Source of the DNA: Cryobacterium sinapicolor
GTDB taxonomy: Bacteria; Actinomycetota; Actinomycetes; Actinomycetales; Microbacteriaceae
Assembly (NCBI RefSeq): GCF_004403465.1
Contig: NZ_SOGQ01000013.1
Coordinates: forward strand, 114,717-178,716
DNA: 64,000 nt
Direction of reading: 5' to 3'
The position numbers were made by a program, and so were the translations under genes. Numbering within the stretch: position 1 is the first letter of the stretch; the number at the start of each line of letters is the position of its first letter. This document shows positions 17,016 through 26,376 of this stretch, piece by piece. Below the pieces are notes generated by a model that saw only the letters and a list, made by a program, of their open reading frames with translations, was not told where the DNA came from and did not search any database.

Positions 17016-19841
17016 ATGGACGCGTCTGCTCAGTCGGAAAGACCGGACCTGACCGCTCGTCCGGACGTCGATCCCTCCATCACCGACGCCGCCGAGATCG
17101 CCCGCCGGCTCGCCACCGATCCCGCCCGCGGCCTCACCGGCACGGAAGCCGCGCGCCGTCTTGCGGCCGAGGGCCCGAACGAGCTGCGCAGCGTTCCCCC
17201 GGTGCCGTTCTGGCGTCGCATCCTGGCCCAGTTCAATGACCCGTTGATCTACCTCCTGCTGGTCGCCACCGCGGTGTCGCTCGGCGCCTGGCTGATCGAG
17301 GGGGCAGGCGGCCTGCCCGTCGACGCCCTCGTGATCGCCGCGATCGTGGTGCTCAACGCCGTGCTCGGGCTGGTGCAGGAGGCGCGCGCCGACAACGCCG
17401 TGGCCGCCCTGTCCAGCATGACCGCAGCATCCTCAACCGTGCTGCGCGACGGCCTGCTCACCACCGTGCCCAGCACCCAGCTGGTGCGCGGCGACGTGCT
17501 GGTGCTGGGTGAGGGCGACAGTGTGGGGGCGGATGCCCGCCTCACCGAGTCGAGTTCGCTGCGGATCGCGGAGGCCTCCCTCACCGGCGAGAGCGAGGCC
17601 GTCACCAAGAACCCGCGCACCCTTACCGCGGCGGCCTCCCTCGGCGACCGCCTGAACATGGTTTTCAAAGGCACCGCCGTCAGTCAGGGCGTCGGCCGCG
17701 GCATCGTCACCGGGACCGGCATGGACACCGAGGTGGGCGCCATCGCCACGATGCTCGACCGCACCACAGCTAACCCCACCCCGTTGCAGACCGAGATCGG
17801 CCACATCGGCAAGCTGCTCAGCACCGTCGTGATCGTGATCGCCCTGGTCGTGATGGTCACCATCGTGCTCGTGCAGGGCGTGTCCACCCCCGCCGACTTC
17901 GTCACCGTGTTCCTGCTCGGGGTGTCCCTCGCGGTCGCGGCCGTCCCCGAGGGGCTGCCGGCGATCCTGTCGGTGATCCTCTCCATCGGGGTGCAACGGA
18001 TGGCGCGGCAGAACGCCGTGGTCAAGAACCTGAAATCCGTGGAGACGCTGGGCTCCGCATCCGTGATCTGCTGCGACAAGACCGGCACGCTGACCCGCAA
18101 CGAGATGACGATCCAGCAGCTGCTGACCGCCTCCGGCCGGGTGGACGTGACCGGGGTGGGCTACCGCCCCGAGGGCGAACTGCGCCAGGGCGCCGACCCG
18201 CTCACCGACCTGTGCCTCCGCTTCGAGGCCCAGCTGGTGCTGGGCGTCGGGTCCCTTGCCGGCAACGCCCAGCTGACCGAGCGGGACGGCGAGTGGGAGA
18301 TCCAGGGTGATCCCACCGAGGCCGCGTTCCTGGTGGCCGCCGCCAAACTCGAGGGCACCACCGTGCACATGGCCCGATTCGGCCGCCTCGAGGAGATGCC
18401 CTTCACCTCGGAGCGCAAGATGATGTCCACCCTGCACCAGGAGACCGACGACGACAGCCTGCGCATCTTCAGCAAGGGCGCGCCCGACGTTCTCCTCCAG
18501 CGTTGCGCTTTCCTGCAGGTCGGCGAGAGCGTCGTGCCGTTGACCGATCAGCTGCGGCAACGGATGCTGGCCGACATCGACGCGCTCTCGGCCCAGGCCT
18601 TCCGCACCCTGGGTGTCGCCTACCGCCGCGCCGACGAGAACACGGCCCCGCTCGACGAGGCCGACGAGCAGGGCCTGATCTACGCCGGGGTCGTCGGCAT
18701 CATCGACCCGCCCCGCGCCGAGGTGCCGCCGGCCATCCGGGAAGCCCACCGGGCCGGCGTGCGCGTGATCATGATCACGGGCGACCACCCCGCCACGGCC
18801 GCGCGGATCGCGAGCGACCTCGGGATCGTCGAACCGGGGGCGACCGCGCTGGCGGGCACGGACCTCGACCACCTCGACGAGGCCGGGCTGCGCGAAGCGG
18901 TGCGCGGGACATCCGTGTTCGCCCGCGTCTCACCGCGCCACAAGCTGCGGATCGTCGACGCCCTGCAGGCCAACGGCGACATCGTGGCGATGACCGGCGA
19001 CGGGGTCAACGACGCCCCGGCCCTGAAATCGGCGGACATCGGTGTGGCCATGGGCATCACCGGCACGGAGGTGACCAAGGAGGCCGCGAAGATGATCCTG
19101 GTCGACGACAACTTCGCCACCATCGTCGCCGCGGTGCGGGCCGGCCGGGTCATCCTCGACAACATCAAGAAGTTCCTGCGCTACCTGCTCTCCTCGAACA
19201 TGGGCGAGGTGCTCACCGTGTTCCTCGGCGTACTCCTCGCCGGGGTGCTGGGCCTGACCGGCGCCAGCAGCGAGGCCGTGGTGCTGCCCCTGCTGGTCAC
19301 CCAGATTCTCTGGATCAATCTGATCACCGACTCCGGCCCGGCCCTGGCGATGGGCGTCGACCCGGAGATCGACGACGTGATGGCCCGCCCGCCGCGCGGG
19401 ATCGACGAACGCATGATCGACCTGCGGATGTGGATGGGCGTCATGTCGACCGGCCTGGTGATGGCGGTGGTCACCCTCGCCACCATCGACCTGTTCCTGC
19501 CCGGCGGGCTGCTGCCGGCGCTGGACCCTGGTACCGACGGCCTCACCGTGGCCCGCACCGCCGGCTTCACCACCCTGGTCTTCGCCCAACTGTTCAACAC
19601 CCTCAACGCGCGGTCCGAGCTGACCACCGCGTTCCACCGCCTGTTCGTGAACCCGTGGCTGTGGGGGGCGATCCTGCTCGCGATCCTGCTGCAGGTGGCC
19701 GTGGTCGAACTCCCGTTCCTGCAGACCGCGTTCGGCACGACCTCGATGGACCCTCTGCACTGGGCCGTCTGCGTGGGCATGGCCTCAGTCGTGCTGTGGG
19801 TGGAGGAACTGCGCAAATGGATGCTGCGGGCGCGGGCCTGA
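17016..19841 (+). CDS. P2-type cation-transporting ATPase (calcium-type)
   Basis: 941 residues. An N-terminal cation-ATPase domain (about 25-95) is followed by the membrane and actuator domains with TGES (LTGESEAVTKN). M4 carries VPEGLPA, the phosphorylated Asp354 lies in CDKTGTLTRNE, and the hinge motif is MTGDGVNDAPALK. M6 reads NLITDSGPALAMG. The family exports Ca2+ or Mn2+; some members move Na+/K+. The M4/M6 motifs fit the P2A group but do not fix the ion. GAGGAAC precedes the start. Confidence 0.9.
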   Translation: MDASAQSERPDLTARPDVDPSITDAAEIARRLATDPARGLTGTEAARRLAAEGPNELRSVPPVPFWRRILAQFNDPLIYLLLVATAVSLGAWLIEGAGGLPVDALVIAAIVVLNAVLGLVQEARADNAVAALSSMTAASSTVLRDGLLTTVPSTQLVRGDVLVLGEGDSVGADARLTESSSLRIAEASLTGESEAVTKNPRTLTAAASLGDRLNMVFKGTAVSQGVGRGIVTGTGMDTEVGAIATMLDRTTANPTPLQTEIGHIGKLLSTVVIVIALVVMVTIVLVQGVSTPADFVTVFLLGVSLAVAAVPEGLPAILSVILSIGVQRMARQNAVVKNLKSVETLGSASVICCDKTGTLTRNEMTIQQLLTASGRVDVTGVGYRPEGELRQGADPLTDLCLRFEAQLVLGVGSLAGNAQLTERDGEWEIQGDPTEAAFLVAAAKLEGTTVHMARFGRLEEMPFTSERKMMSTLHQETDDDSLRIFSKGAPDVLLQRCAFLQVGESVVPLTDQLRQRMLADIDALSAQAFRTLGVAYRRADENTAPLDEADEQGLIYAGVVGIIDPPRAEVPPAIREAHRAGVRVIMITGDHPATAARIASDLGIVEPGATALAGTDLDHLDEAGLREAVRGTSVFARVSPRHKLRIVDALQANGDIVAMTGDGVNDAPALKSADIGVAMGITGTEVTKEAAKMILVDDNFATIVAAVRAGRVILDNIKKFLRYLLSSNMGEVLTVFLGVLLAGVLGLTGASSEAVVLPLLVTQILWINLITDSGPALAMGVDPEIDDVMARPPRGIDERMIDLRMWMGVMSTGLVMAVVTLATIDLFLPGGLLPALDPGTDGLTVARTAGFTTLVFAQLFNTLNARSELTTAFHRLFVNPWLWGAILLAILLQVAVVELPFLQTAFGTTSMDPLHWAVCVGMASVVLWVEELRKWMLRARA

Positions 19842-19874
19842 CCTCGTTCCGCAAAGCGGATTAGCATCGGGGGC

Positions 19875-20375
19875 ATGAGCGTTCAAGGACCGCCGGATCC
19901 CGCTGCCGAGGACCCGGCATCCGCTCTCCGCCGCGACGAAACGGACCTTCAACGCCTGGACCGAAACTGGCTGTCACTGTTGCAGGAGCTCAGGGTCACC
20001 CAGACGGGAACCCAGATCGTCGGTGGCTTCCTGCTCGCCCTCGCCTTCCAGCCGCGGTTCACCGAACTCGACTCGTACCAACTCGGCGCGTATTTGATCC
20101 TCGTCGCGACGGCCGCCACCACCACCGTGCTGGCGCTCGGGCCGGTCAGCCTGCACCGGGTGCTCTTCGGGAAGCACGCGATGAAGCAGATCGTGCGGGT
20201 CGCCGACGTACTGGTGCGGGCCACACTGGTCGGCGTCGCGGTGATCCTCGCCGGCACCACGCTGCTGGTCTTCGATGTGGTTCTGAGCCGAACCGCCGGT
20301 CAGGTGGCCGGAGCCTCGGTGCTGCTGGTCATCGTGGCGGTCTGGCTGATCCTGCCGCGCGCGGCGAGGCGCTGA
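19875..20375 (+). CDS. DUF6328 family membrane protein
   Basis: 166 residues. A polar N-terminus is followed by the conserved block LLQELRVTQTGTQIVGGFLL, with four transmembrane helices overall. The pattern matches the actinobacterial DUF6328 family, whose function is unknown. It starts 33 nt after the P-type ATPase stop and may be co-transcribed with it. It converges on the nuclease gene with 27 nt between the stops. Confidence 0.8.
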   Translation: MSVQGPPDPAAEDPASALRRDETDLQRLDRNWLSLLQELRVTQTGTQIVGGFLLALAFQPRFTELDSYQLGAYLILVATAATTTVLALGPVSLHRVLFGKHAMKQIVRVADVLVRATLVGVAVILAGTTLLVFDVVLSRTAGQVAGASVLLVIVAVWLILPRAARR

Positions 20376-20402
20376 CACCGGTGGTGCGACGGCGCCGCTG
20401 TG

Positions 20403-21056
20403 TCAGCAGGCTCCCCATTGGCCCGCGCCTGCACTCGTCGCGGCGTCCTCGGCAGCGCGCAGCAGCGGGTAGTGGGCGTCGTTCGGCGCGATCATGAGCG
20501 ACTCGGCGGCACCGCCGGCGACGAGCTCGTAGTTGACGAATCGCCCGTCCTCGGTCCAGAGGTAGAACAGGCTGCGGCCGTACTGGTCGGTCGGGTCCTG
20601 ATCGGCGGTGACCCAGGTCAGGCTGCCCTCCGGCAGCAGGGCCCGCAACTGCTCCGTGGCCTGGTCGCCGAAGCATTCTGCACGGTCCCCGACCTCGGGG
20701 GTATCGATTCCGAGGAGCCGCACCTTGACGTCGTCCGTGGTCGCCACCAGCGCGTTCGGCTGGTCCGTGCGTAAGAAGAGCGTGTCGCCGTCGTGCACAT
20801 AGTCCACGGTCATCGAGACGGCTCCACTCGGCGGCGCCGGGATCTCACCGACCGCTGTCTCGAGGGCGTTGCCCGCAGCATCCGCCACCGGGTCGGCGCT
20901 CTCACTGGAGCTCGAGCCGGAGCTCTCACTCAAGGAACTCAACATGCTCTCGAACGCGGTCGCCATAAATCCGGTCTGCTGATCCCACGTGAAACCGACC
21001 GCGCCGAGCACGAGAACACCGACCAGCATGCCGGAACGGCCCCCTTGTCTACCCAT
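20403..21056 (-). CDS. Secreted or membrane-anchored thermonuclease-family nuclease
   Basis: 217 residues. A hydrophobic N-terminal segment (about 10-30) is a signal or anchor, followed by a Ser-rich linker and a staphylococcal nuclease-like domain: the Ca-binding Asp and active-site Arg motifs are in HDGDTLFL, VRLLGIDTPE and DQYGRSLFY. The family hydrolyses DNA and RNA outside the cell. The last residues (QWGAC) include a Cys that could pair with the Cys in AECFGD, a pairing common in this subfamily. Extracellular nutrient scavenging is a plausible role. Confidence 0.87.
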   Translation of the reverse strand: MGRQGGRSGMLVGVLVLGAVGFTWDQQTGFMATAFESMLSSLSESSGSSSSESADPVADAAGNALETAVGEIPAPPSGAVSMTVDYVHDGDTLFLRTDQPNALVATTDDVKVRLLGIDTPEVGDRAECFGDQATEQLRALLPEGSLTWVTADQDPTDQYGRSLFYLWTEDGRFVNYELVAGGAAESLMIAPNDAHYPLLRAAEDAATSAGAGQWGAC

Positions 21057-21164
21057 TCCCCGAGACTAGGGCAAAGCCCGGGAGTTTAGCGCCGACCACC
21101 ACAGCGCACGGTGGAGCTCTGGGCCGGTCCGCCGTTGAACCCGCCCAGCACCCCGTCTGACGGG

Positions 21165-22115
21165 CTACAGCGCAGCTGTGTCCTCCACCGCGTGGAACCA
21201 CGGCGGGTACACGACGACCTTGGGCTTGTGCGCCCCGGTGGCGAGGATGGCCCGCACGGCGTCGCGCACCTTGTCGTTGGCGACGCCCACGAGCGTGACC
21301 AGCTCGAACGGGAACTGCTCGGTGACGAGCAGTTCCGCCTCGCGGATCTTCTGTGATTCCACGTCGGCCCGCAGCGAGCGCAGCATGCGATCGGCGGTCT
21401 CGGGGGCGGCGCCGAACCGGGTCAGGGCCCCGGCGGCATCCCCGTTGGTCACCGCGACGGCTGCCGCGGCGTTGTCGTCGGCGCCGGTCCGGGCATCGTG
21501 GAGTTTCTTGACCGTGCTGACCAGAAAGACGAAGTCGTACGTTTCGGAGCTGTGCGCCTCCGGCGACAGGCGCGGGTCGTTGGATGCGGTGAGGAGGCTG
21601 TCCCACAGGCGCGCATTGGGCGACAGAAAGAACGGCACATAGCTGGCGACGCTGGCGCTGTCGTCTCCGGCGACGAGCGCGGCACGCCGGGCGGCGCGCT
21701 GGGGTGCCGACGACAGGTCGACGATCGGGCGTGCGATCCAGGCGTCACTCGCGTCGGCGAGCAGGCGCCCGCTGTTCAGGATGCCGGCCAGGTTGCGGAT
21801 GTGCGTGACGTGGTAGATCCGCTGCTCACCGACGTTGTCGTGGGCGGTTCTGGTGCTCCTGACAGGCTTCACGGTGCCGGTGGCCTTGGCCTCGGTGATC
21901 GGCTTCGCGGTGGCGGTCCTCGCTCCCAGGGTGGGGTTAGGCCCGCCCAGGGTCACCGTGAGCGGTGACGGCGAGCTCCGCAGTGACGGTGCGCGGCCTG
22001 CGGACTTGCTCCGGCTACCGCGGGTGGCCACTCCGGGCGCGATGTCGGGAGCGGCCTTCGGGAAGCAGCTGGCGCACAGGCCGCCCTCGAGTCCATGGAT
22101 ACATTCGTCGCTCAA
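21165..22115 (-). CDS. DarT-like (DUF4433) DNA ADP-ribosyltransferase, orphan
   Basis: 316 residues from a proposed TTG start (22113-22115) with GAGAGG ten nt upstream; the protein then opens with SDECIHG. A small Cys/His cluster (C5-x-H7, C14-x2-C17) could bind zinc. A disordered Ser/Pro/Thr linker (about 25-95) leads into the DarT fold: IYHVTHIRNLAGIL (100-113), Arg in the RRAAL region, DSASVASYVPFFLSP (152-166), and the likely catalytic Glu261 in REAELLVTEQFP. DarT enzymes attach ADP-ribose to thymidine in ssDNA and are normally neutralised by the macrodomain protein DarG. No DarG is in the window. The upstream frame is open to 22256, but the family-like N-terminus favours the TTG. Confidence 0.75.
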   Translation of the reverse strand: MSDECIHGLEGGLCASCFPKAAPDIAPGVATRGSRSKSAGRAPSLRSSPSPLTVTLGGPNPTLGARTATAKPITEAKATGTVKPVRSTRTAHDNVGEQRIYHVTHIRNLAGILNSGRLLADASDAWIARPIVDLSSAPQRAARRAALVAGDDSASVASYVPFFLSPNARLWDSLLTASNDPRLSPEAHSSETYDFVFLVSTVKKLHDARTGADDNAAAAVAVTNGDAAGALTRFGAAPETADRMLRSLRADVESQKIREAELLVTEQFPFELVTLVGVANDKVRDAVRAILATGAHKPKVVVYPPWFHAVEDTAAL

Positions 22116-22294
22116 GCTAGAAAAACCTCTCGTGTGCGTGGCCCCCACACTCTTCAAGTCCGATGCTCGAAGACCACATATCAACGGTACGGTCATTTCT
22201 GACCTCGTGGTGACCGTTGGCGGGATTCGTTGAGAGCATTTCGCCCGGTTCCGCATGCCTTGCCGTGGCCGAAAAAGAATGCTACTACCGACGT

Positions 22295-24577
22295 ATGAGT
22301 AGCGTTGACGATATCAACGAGGACAAGATCGAGGTCGGCAAGCCCCGGGAGTGGGCGGCGGGGGTGCCCGGCGTCACCCATGCGATGGGGCCGGCCTTCA
22401 GGCAGATGGGCGTGCCTCGCAGCCTGAAGGCCCTGACCGCGATGAACCAGCGGGACGGCTTCGACTGCATGAGCTGCGCCTGGCCCGATCCCGAGCATCG
22501 CAAGACGTTCGAGTTCTGCGAGAACGGCGCCAAGGCGGTGACCTGGGAGGCAACCCCGATCACGGTTCCCACCGAGTTCTGGGCCGAGAACCCGATCAGC
22601 GAGCTGCTCACGAAGTCGGAGTACTGGCTCGGTATGCGGGGCCGGCTGGTGCAACCGGTGCACAAGCCGGCCGGGTCCGAGCACTACCGGCCGATCACCT
22701 GGGAGGACGCGTTCGCACTCATCGGCGACACCCTGCGCGGACTGGACTCGCCCGACGAGGCGGCGTTCTACACGAGCGGCCGCACCTCCAACGAGGCGGC
22801 CTTTCTCTACCAGCTGTTTGTGCGCGCCTTCGGCACCAACAATCTGCCGGACTGTTCGAACATGTGCCACGAGTCGACCAGCCATGCGATGGCGGAGACC
22901 GTCGGGATCGGCAAGAGCACCATCACCTACGCCGATTTCGCCCTCGCGGATCTGATCATCATCATGGGGCAGAACCCGGGCAGTAACCATCCGCGGATGC
23001 TCACGGCCCTGGAGGAGGCGAAGGATGCCGGTGCCGCCATCGTCGCCGTCAACCCGCTCCCGGAGGCCGGGCTGATGCGCTACAAGAACCCGCAGCGGGT
23101 GCGGGGCGTCGTCGGGGCCGGCACCGTGATCGCCGACCAGTACCTGCAGATCCGGCTCGGCGGCGACATGGCGCTGATGCAGGCCCTCTCCCGGCGGGTT
23201 CTCGACGCCGAGGCCGCCCGGCCCGGAACCGTGCTCGACCATGAGTTCCTGACGGAGAACTGTGTCGGGCTCGAGGAGCTGCGCGCCCACCTCGCCCGGC
23301 TTGACGACGACGCCGTCCTGGCCGCCACTGGGCTGCGCGCGGCCGAGATCGACGAACTGGCCGCCCGTTACCTGCGCGCGGAGAAAGTCATCATCACCTG
23401 GGCGATGGGCATCACCCAGCACAAAAAGGCCGTGCCGACCATCCGGGAAATCATCAATCTGCTCCTACTGCGGGGCAACATCGGCAAGCCCGGCGCGGGC
23501 GCGTGCCCGATCCGCGGGCACAGCAATGTGCAGGGTGACCGCACCATGGGCATCTGGGAGAAGATGCCACCGGCATTCCTGGACGCCCTGGAACGGGAAT
23601 TCGGTTTCGACCCGCCCCGCGAGCAGGGCCTGGACAGCGTGGGCTCCATCCGCGCGATGCGCGACGGCCGGGTCAAGGTCTGGATCGCCCTGGGCGGCAA
23701 CCTGGTCGGCGCGATCTCCGACACCGCCGTCGCCGAGGCCGCGATCCAGAAAACGTCGCTGAGCGTGCAGATCTCCACCAAGCTGAACCGGTCCCACGCG
23801 GTGGTCGGTGAGCAGGCGCTCATCCTGCCTACCCTGGGCCGCACCGAGATCGACCTGCAGGCCACCGGCCCTCAATTCGTGTCGGTCGAAGACACCGTCT
23901 CCGCGGTGCACTCCTCCACCGGGCGGCTCAAGCCGGTGTCGGATCAGCTGCTCTCCGAAGTCGCCATCGTGTCGCGTCTTGCCCGGGCCACCCTCGAACG
24001 CACCACTTCGATCGACTGGGCCGGTTTCGAGAACGGCTACGACAGCATCCGTGACCACATCGCGCACGTGATTCCGGGCTTCGCAGACTTCAACCAGCGG
24101 ATCCGCCAGCAGGAGGGCTTCTACCTCCCCCATGCGCCGCGCGACCTGCGCACCTTCCCGACCCCCAGCGGCAAGGCCCGGCTGACGGTCAACGATCTGG
24201 AGCCCCTCGAACGCCCGCCGGGGCGTCTGCTCCTGCAGACCCTGCGCTCGCACGACCAGTTCAACACCACGATCTACAGTCCCCACGACCGCTACCGGGG
24301 TATCAAGAACGGCCGCCAGGTCATCTTCGTCAACCCGGAGGATCTCGCGGAGTTGGGCCTGATCAGCGGCATGCTCGTCGATGTGCACAGCGAGTTCAGC
24401 GACGGCGTCGACCGCGTCCTGCGGCGGTTCCGGCTCGTCGCCTACCCGAGCGCCCGCGGCTGCGCCGCCGCCTATTTCCCCGAGGCCAACGTGCTGGTGC
24501 CCCTGGATTCCGTGGCGGAGGACAGCAACACGCCCGTCTCGAAGTCGGTGCTGGTGCGGCTGGAGCCGTCGCGCTGA
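22295..24577 (+). CDS. FdhF/YdeP family molybdopterin oxidoreductase
   Basis: 760 residues. The N-terminal block FDCMSCAWPDPEHRK and the ENGAKAVTWE region are characteristic of YdeP-like relatives of formate dehydrogenase H, followed by the molybdopterin-binding domains (GRTSNEAAFLYQL, MGQNPGSNHPRML, RGNIGKPGAGACPIRGHSN) and a C-terminal molydopterin-dinucleotide domain (YSPHDRYRGIKNGRQVIFVN). Only a few cysteines remain near the N-terminus, and there is no classic CxxCxxxC 4Fe-4S set. Physiological substrates are unknown; E. coli YdeP is linked to acid resistance. It starts at ATG 22295 and is divergent from the DarT gene. Confidence 0.88.
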   Translation: MSSVDDINEDKIEVGKPREWAAGVPGVTHAMGPAFRQMGVPRSLKALTAMNQRDGFDCMSCAWPDPEHRKTFEFCENGAKAVTWEATPITVPTEFWAENPISELLTKSEYWLGMRGRLVQPVHKPAGSEHYRPITWEDAFALIGDTLRGLDSPDEAAFYTSGRTSNEAAFLYQLFVRAFGTNNLPDCSNMCHESTSHAMAETVGIGKSTITYADFALADLIIIMGQNPGSNHPRMLTALEEAKDAGAAIVAVNPLPEAGLMRYKNPQRVRGVVGAGTVIADQYLQIRLGGDMALMQALSRRVLDAEAARPGTVLDHEFLTENCVGLEELRAHLARLDDDAVLAATGLRAAEIDELAARYLRAEKVIITWAMGITQHKKAVPTIREIINLLLLRGNIGKPGAGACPIRGHSNVQGDRTMGIWEKMPPAFLDALEREFGFDPPREQGLDSVGSIRAMRDGRVKVWIALGGNLVGAISDTAVAEAAIQKTSLSVQISTKLNRSHAVVGEQALILPTLGRTEIDLQATGPQFVSVEDTVSAVHSSTGRLKPVSDQLLSEVAIVSRLARATLERTTSIDWAGFENGYDSIRDHIAHVIPGFADFNQRIRQQEGFYLPHAPRDLRTFPTPSGKARLTVNDLEPLERPPGRLLLQTLRSHDQFNTTIYSPHDRYRGIKNGRQVIFVNPEDLAELGLISGMLVDVHSEFSDGVDRVLRRFRLVAYPSARGCAAAYFPEANVLVPLDSVAEDSNTPVSKSVLVRLEPSR

Positions 24578-24595
24578 GCACGCCACCGCCGGCTG

Positions 24596-24708
24596 GAACA
24601 CGCCGTGCTGGAACACGCCGTGCCGGAACACCCGGTGCCGGAACACGCCGTGCCGGAACACCCGGTGCCGGAACACGCCGTGCCGGAACACGCCGTGCCG
24701 GAACACGG
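24596..24708. repeat. Tandem array, 15-nt unit CCGGAACACGCCGTG
   Basis: About seven or eight units alternate between CCGGAACACGCCGTG and CCGGAACACCCGGTG. The array begins 19 nt after the FdhF/YdeP stop and lies between convergent genes. Confidence 0.9.
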
Positions 24709-24743
24709 ACAGGGCACCCGATCCGCTGGACCGGGCGCCCTGT
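24709..24743. terminator. Hairpin between convergent genes
   Basis: ACAGGGCACCCG and CGGGCGCCCTGT pair at 11 of 12 positions with an 11-nt loop. It lies directly after the 15-nt tandem array and between two converging genes, so it could stop transcription from either side. There is no T-run. Confidence 0.55.
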
Positions 24744-24775
24744 GCTGTGGGTGGTGCAGTGTGGCTAGCTCACCC

Positions 24776-26032
24776 TCACTTGTTATTCGACTTCGGTGCG
24801 CCGATGCCCGGGTCGATCTGGTGCGGCCCGGCGGCGGAGGGGCGAACGTCGAAATCGAAGATCGCCGTGGGGATGTAGACGGTGGAGCAGGAGTTCGGAA
24901 TGTCCACCACCCCCGACAGCCGGCCCTCGATCGGTGCGGCGCCGAGGATGATGTAGGCCTGCTCCGGGCTGTAACCGAACTTCACCAGGTAGTCGATCGC
25001 GTGCAGGCAGGCCCGCTGGTAGGACAGGTGCGAATCCAGGTAGCGCTGCTCCCCGTCCAGGGTCACCGAGGTGCCCGAGAACGCCAGCCACTCGCTGTAC
25101 CGCGGGTCCACGTTGCCGGGCATGAAGATCGCGTTCTCGCTCACGCCGTAGGTGTCCATCCCGCCCTTGATCAGATCCACCCGCAGGTCGATGAACCCGC
25201 CCATCTCGATGGCGCCGCAGAAGGTGATCTCGCCGTCGCCCTGGGAGAAGTGCAGGTCGCCGAGGGACAGGTTGGCTCCGTCGACGAACACCGGGTAGAA
25301 GATGCGGGTGCCCTTGGACATGTTCTTGATGTCCTGATTGCCGCCGTTCTCGCGGGGCGGTGCGGTGCGGGCTGCTTCGCCGGCCACCCGGTCGAACTCG
25401 GAGGCGGCGAGGCTGCCGAGCACCGCGAACTGGGGCTCGGGCGGCAGCGCCAGGGGCGGAACCCGGTCGGGGTTCGTCTTGATCAGGTCACCCTCACGCT
25501 TGTTCCATTTCGCGAGCAGTTCGGCCGACGGCGCGGTGCCCATCAGACCCGGGTGGATCAGGCCGGTGAAGGAGACGCCGGGTACGTGGCGGGAGGTCGC
25601 AGTCTGGCCGGTGAAGTCCCAGATGGCCTTGTAGGCATCCGGAAACTGGTCGACCAGGAAGCCGCCGCCGTTGTTCTTGGCGAAGATGCCGGTGTAGCCC
25701 CAGCCCTGCCCCGCAAGCGGTCCGGAATCCTCCTGCGGGATCGGGCCGACATCGAGGATGTCGACGATGAGCAGGTCACCCGGCTGGGCACCCGTGACGG
25801 CGAAGGGCCCGCTGAGCTTGTGTACCGTCATCAGTGGGGCGTTCAGGATGTCGTCGGCCGAGTCGTCATTGACGATCGCACCATCGAACCACTCCCGGCA
25901 GTCCACCCGGAACGATTCGCCCGGCTTGACCGTGGCCACCGGTGGAATCTCGGGGTGCCAGCGGTTGTGGCCGACGAGCTCCTGGTCCTCGAACTTCTTG
26001 CTGGAATCGAGGGGGAATATTTTCTTGGGCAT
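24776..26032 (-). CDS. fmdA: Formamidase
   Basis: 418 residues, the normal length of FmdA/AmdA acetamidase/formamidases. Recognisable blocks are the HNRWHPEIPPVATVKPGESF start, DWEI-equivalent segments, SGPLAGQGWGYTGIFAKNNGGG, LHFSQGDGEITFCGAIEMGG and the C-terminal DIPNSCSTVYIPTAIFDFD. The enzyme hydrolyses formamide to formate and ammonia (EC 3.5.1.49) in the cytoplasm. It is the last gene of a leftward AmiS-FmdB-FmdA operon, 35 nt after fmdB. Confidence 0.93.
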   Translation of the reverse strand: MPKKIFPLDSSKKFEDQELVGHNRWHPEIPPVATVKPGESFRVDCREWFDGAIVNDDSADDILNAPLMTVHKLSGPFAVTGAQPGDLLIVDILDVGPIPQEDSGPLAGQGWGYTGIFAKNNGGGFLVDQFPDAYKAIWDFTGQTATSRHVPGVSFTGLIHPGLMGTAPSAELLAKWNKREGDLIKTNPDRVPPLALPPEPQFAVLGSLAASEFDRVAGEAARTAPPRENGGNQDIKNMSKGTRIFYPVFVDGANLSLGDLHFSQGDGEITFCGAIEMGGFIDLRVDLIKGGMDTYGVSENAIFMPGNVDPRYSEWLAFSGTSVTLDGEQRYLDSHLSYQRACLHAIDYLVKFGYSPEQAYIILGAAPIEGRLSGVVDIPNSCSTVYIPTAIFDFDVRPSAAGPHQIDPGIGAPKSNNK

Positions 26033-26067
26033 GTCGTCTCCTGTACCTGGTCGAGCCGGACCGATTG

Positions 26068-26358
26068 CTAGGGCCGCGGCAGTTTCTGATGGAGCGGGTT
26101 GGACGTGTAGCGCTGGGTTTTGCCCGTGCGCACCCCGGGCTTCGTCGAATCGACGACGGTCGGCTCATGCGCACTGCGAGTGGCCGCGTCGATCAGCTGG
26201 AACGCCGACGAGCCCGTTCGGGAGATATTCGGGGCGGTGATGCGCCGCCGGGCGTCACCCTGGCAGGTCGGGCAGGCCGTGACAACCGGGGCCGTGCCCA
26301 TCGGAAGGATCAGCTCGAAGTCCGGGCAGCCCGCGCAGCGGAACTCGTAGATGGGCAT
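26068..26358 (-). CDS. fmdB: FmdB family zinc-ribbon protein
   Basis: 96 residues. The zinc ribbon is CAGCPDFEL... and CPTCQGDA, in the MPIYEFRCxxC context that defines FmdB. In Methylophilus FmdB was proposed as a regulator of the formamidase gene. The C-terminal half is basic and polar. It sits between AmiS (18 nt upstream) and formamidase, as in other actinobacteria. Confidence 0.9.
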   Translation of the reverse strand: MPIYEFRCAGCPDFELILPMGTAPVVTACPTCQGDARRRITAPNISRTGSSAFQLIDAATRSAHEPTVVDSTKPGVRTGKTQRYTSNPLHQKLPRP

Positions 26359-26376
26359 GGAGTCTGCGTTCCCTTC

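Noticed and set aside
24596..24708. Tandem 15-nt units as a CRISPR array
   Set aside because: Units abut with no unique spacers, and no cas gene is present. The same holds for all other arrays in the window.
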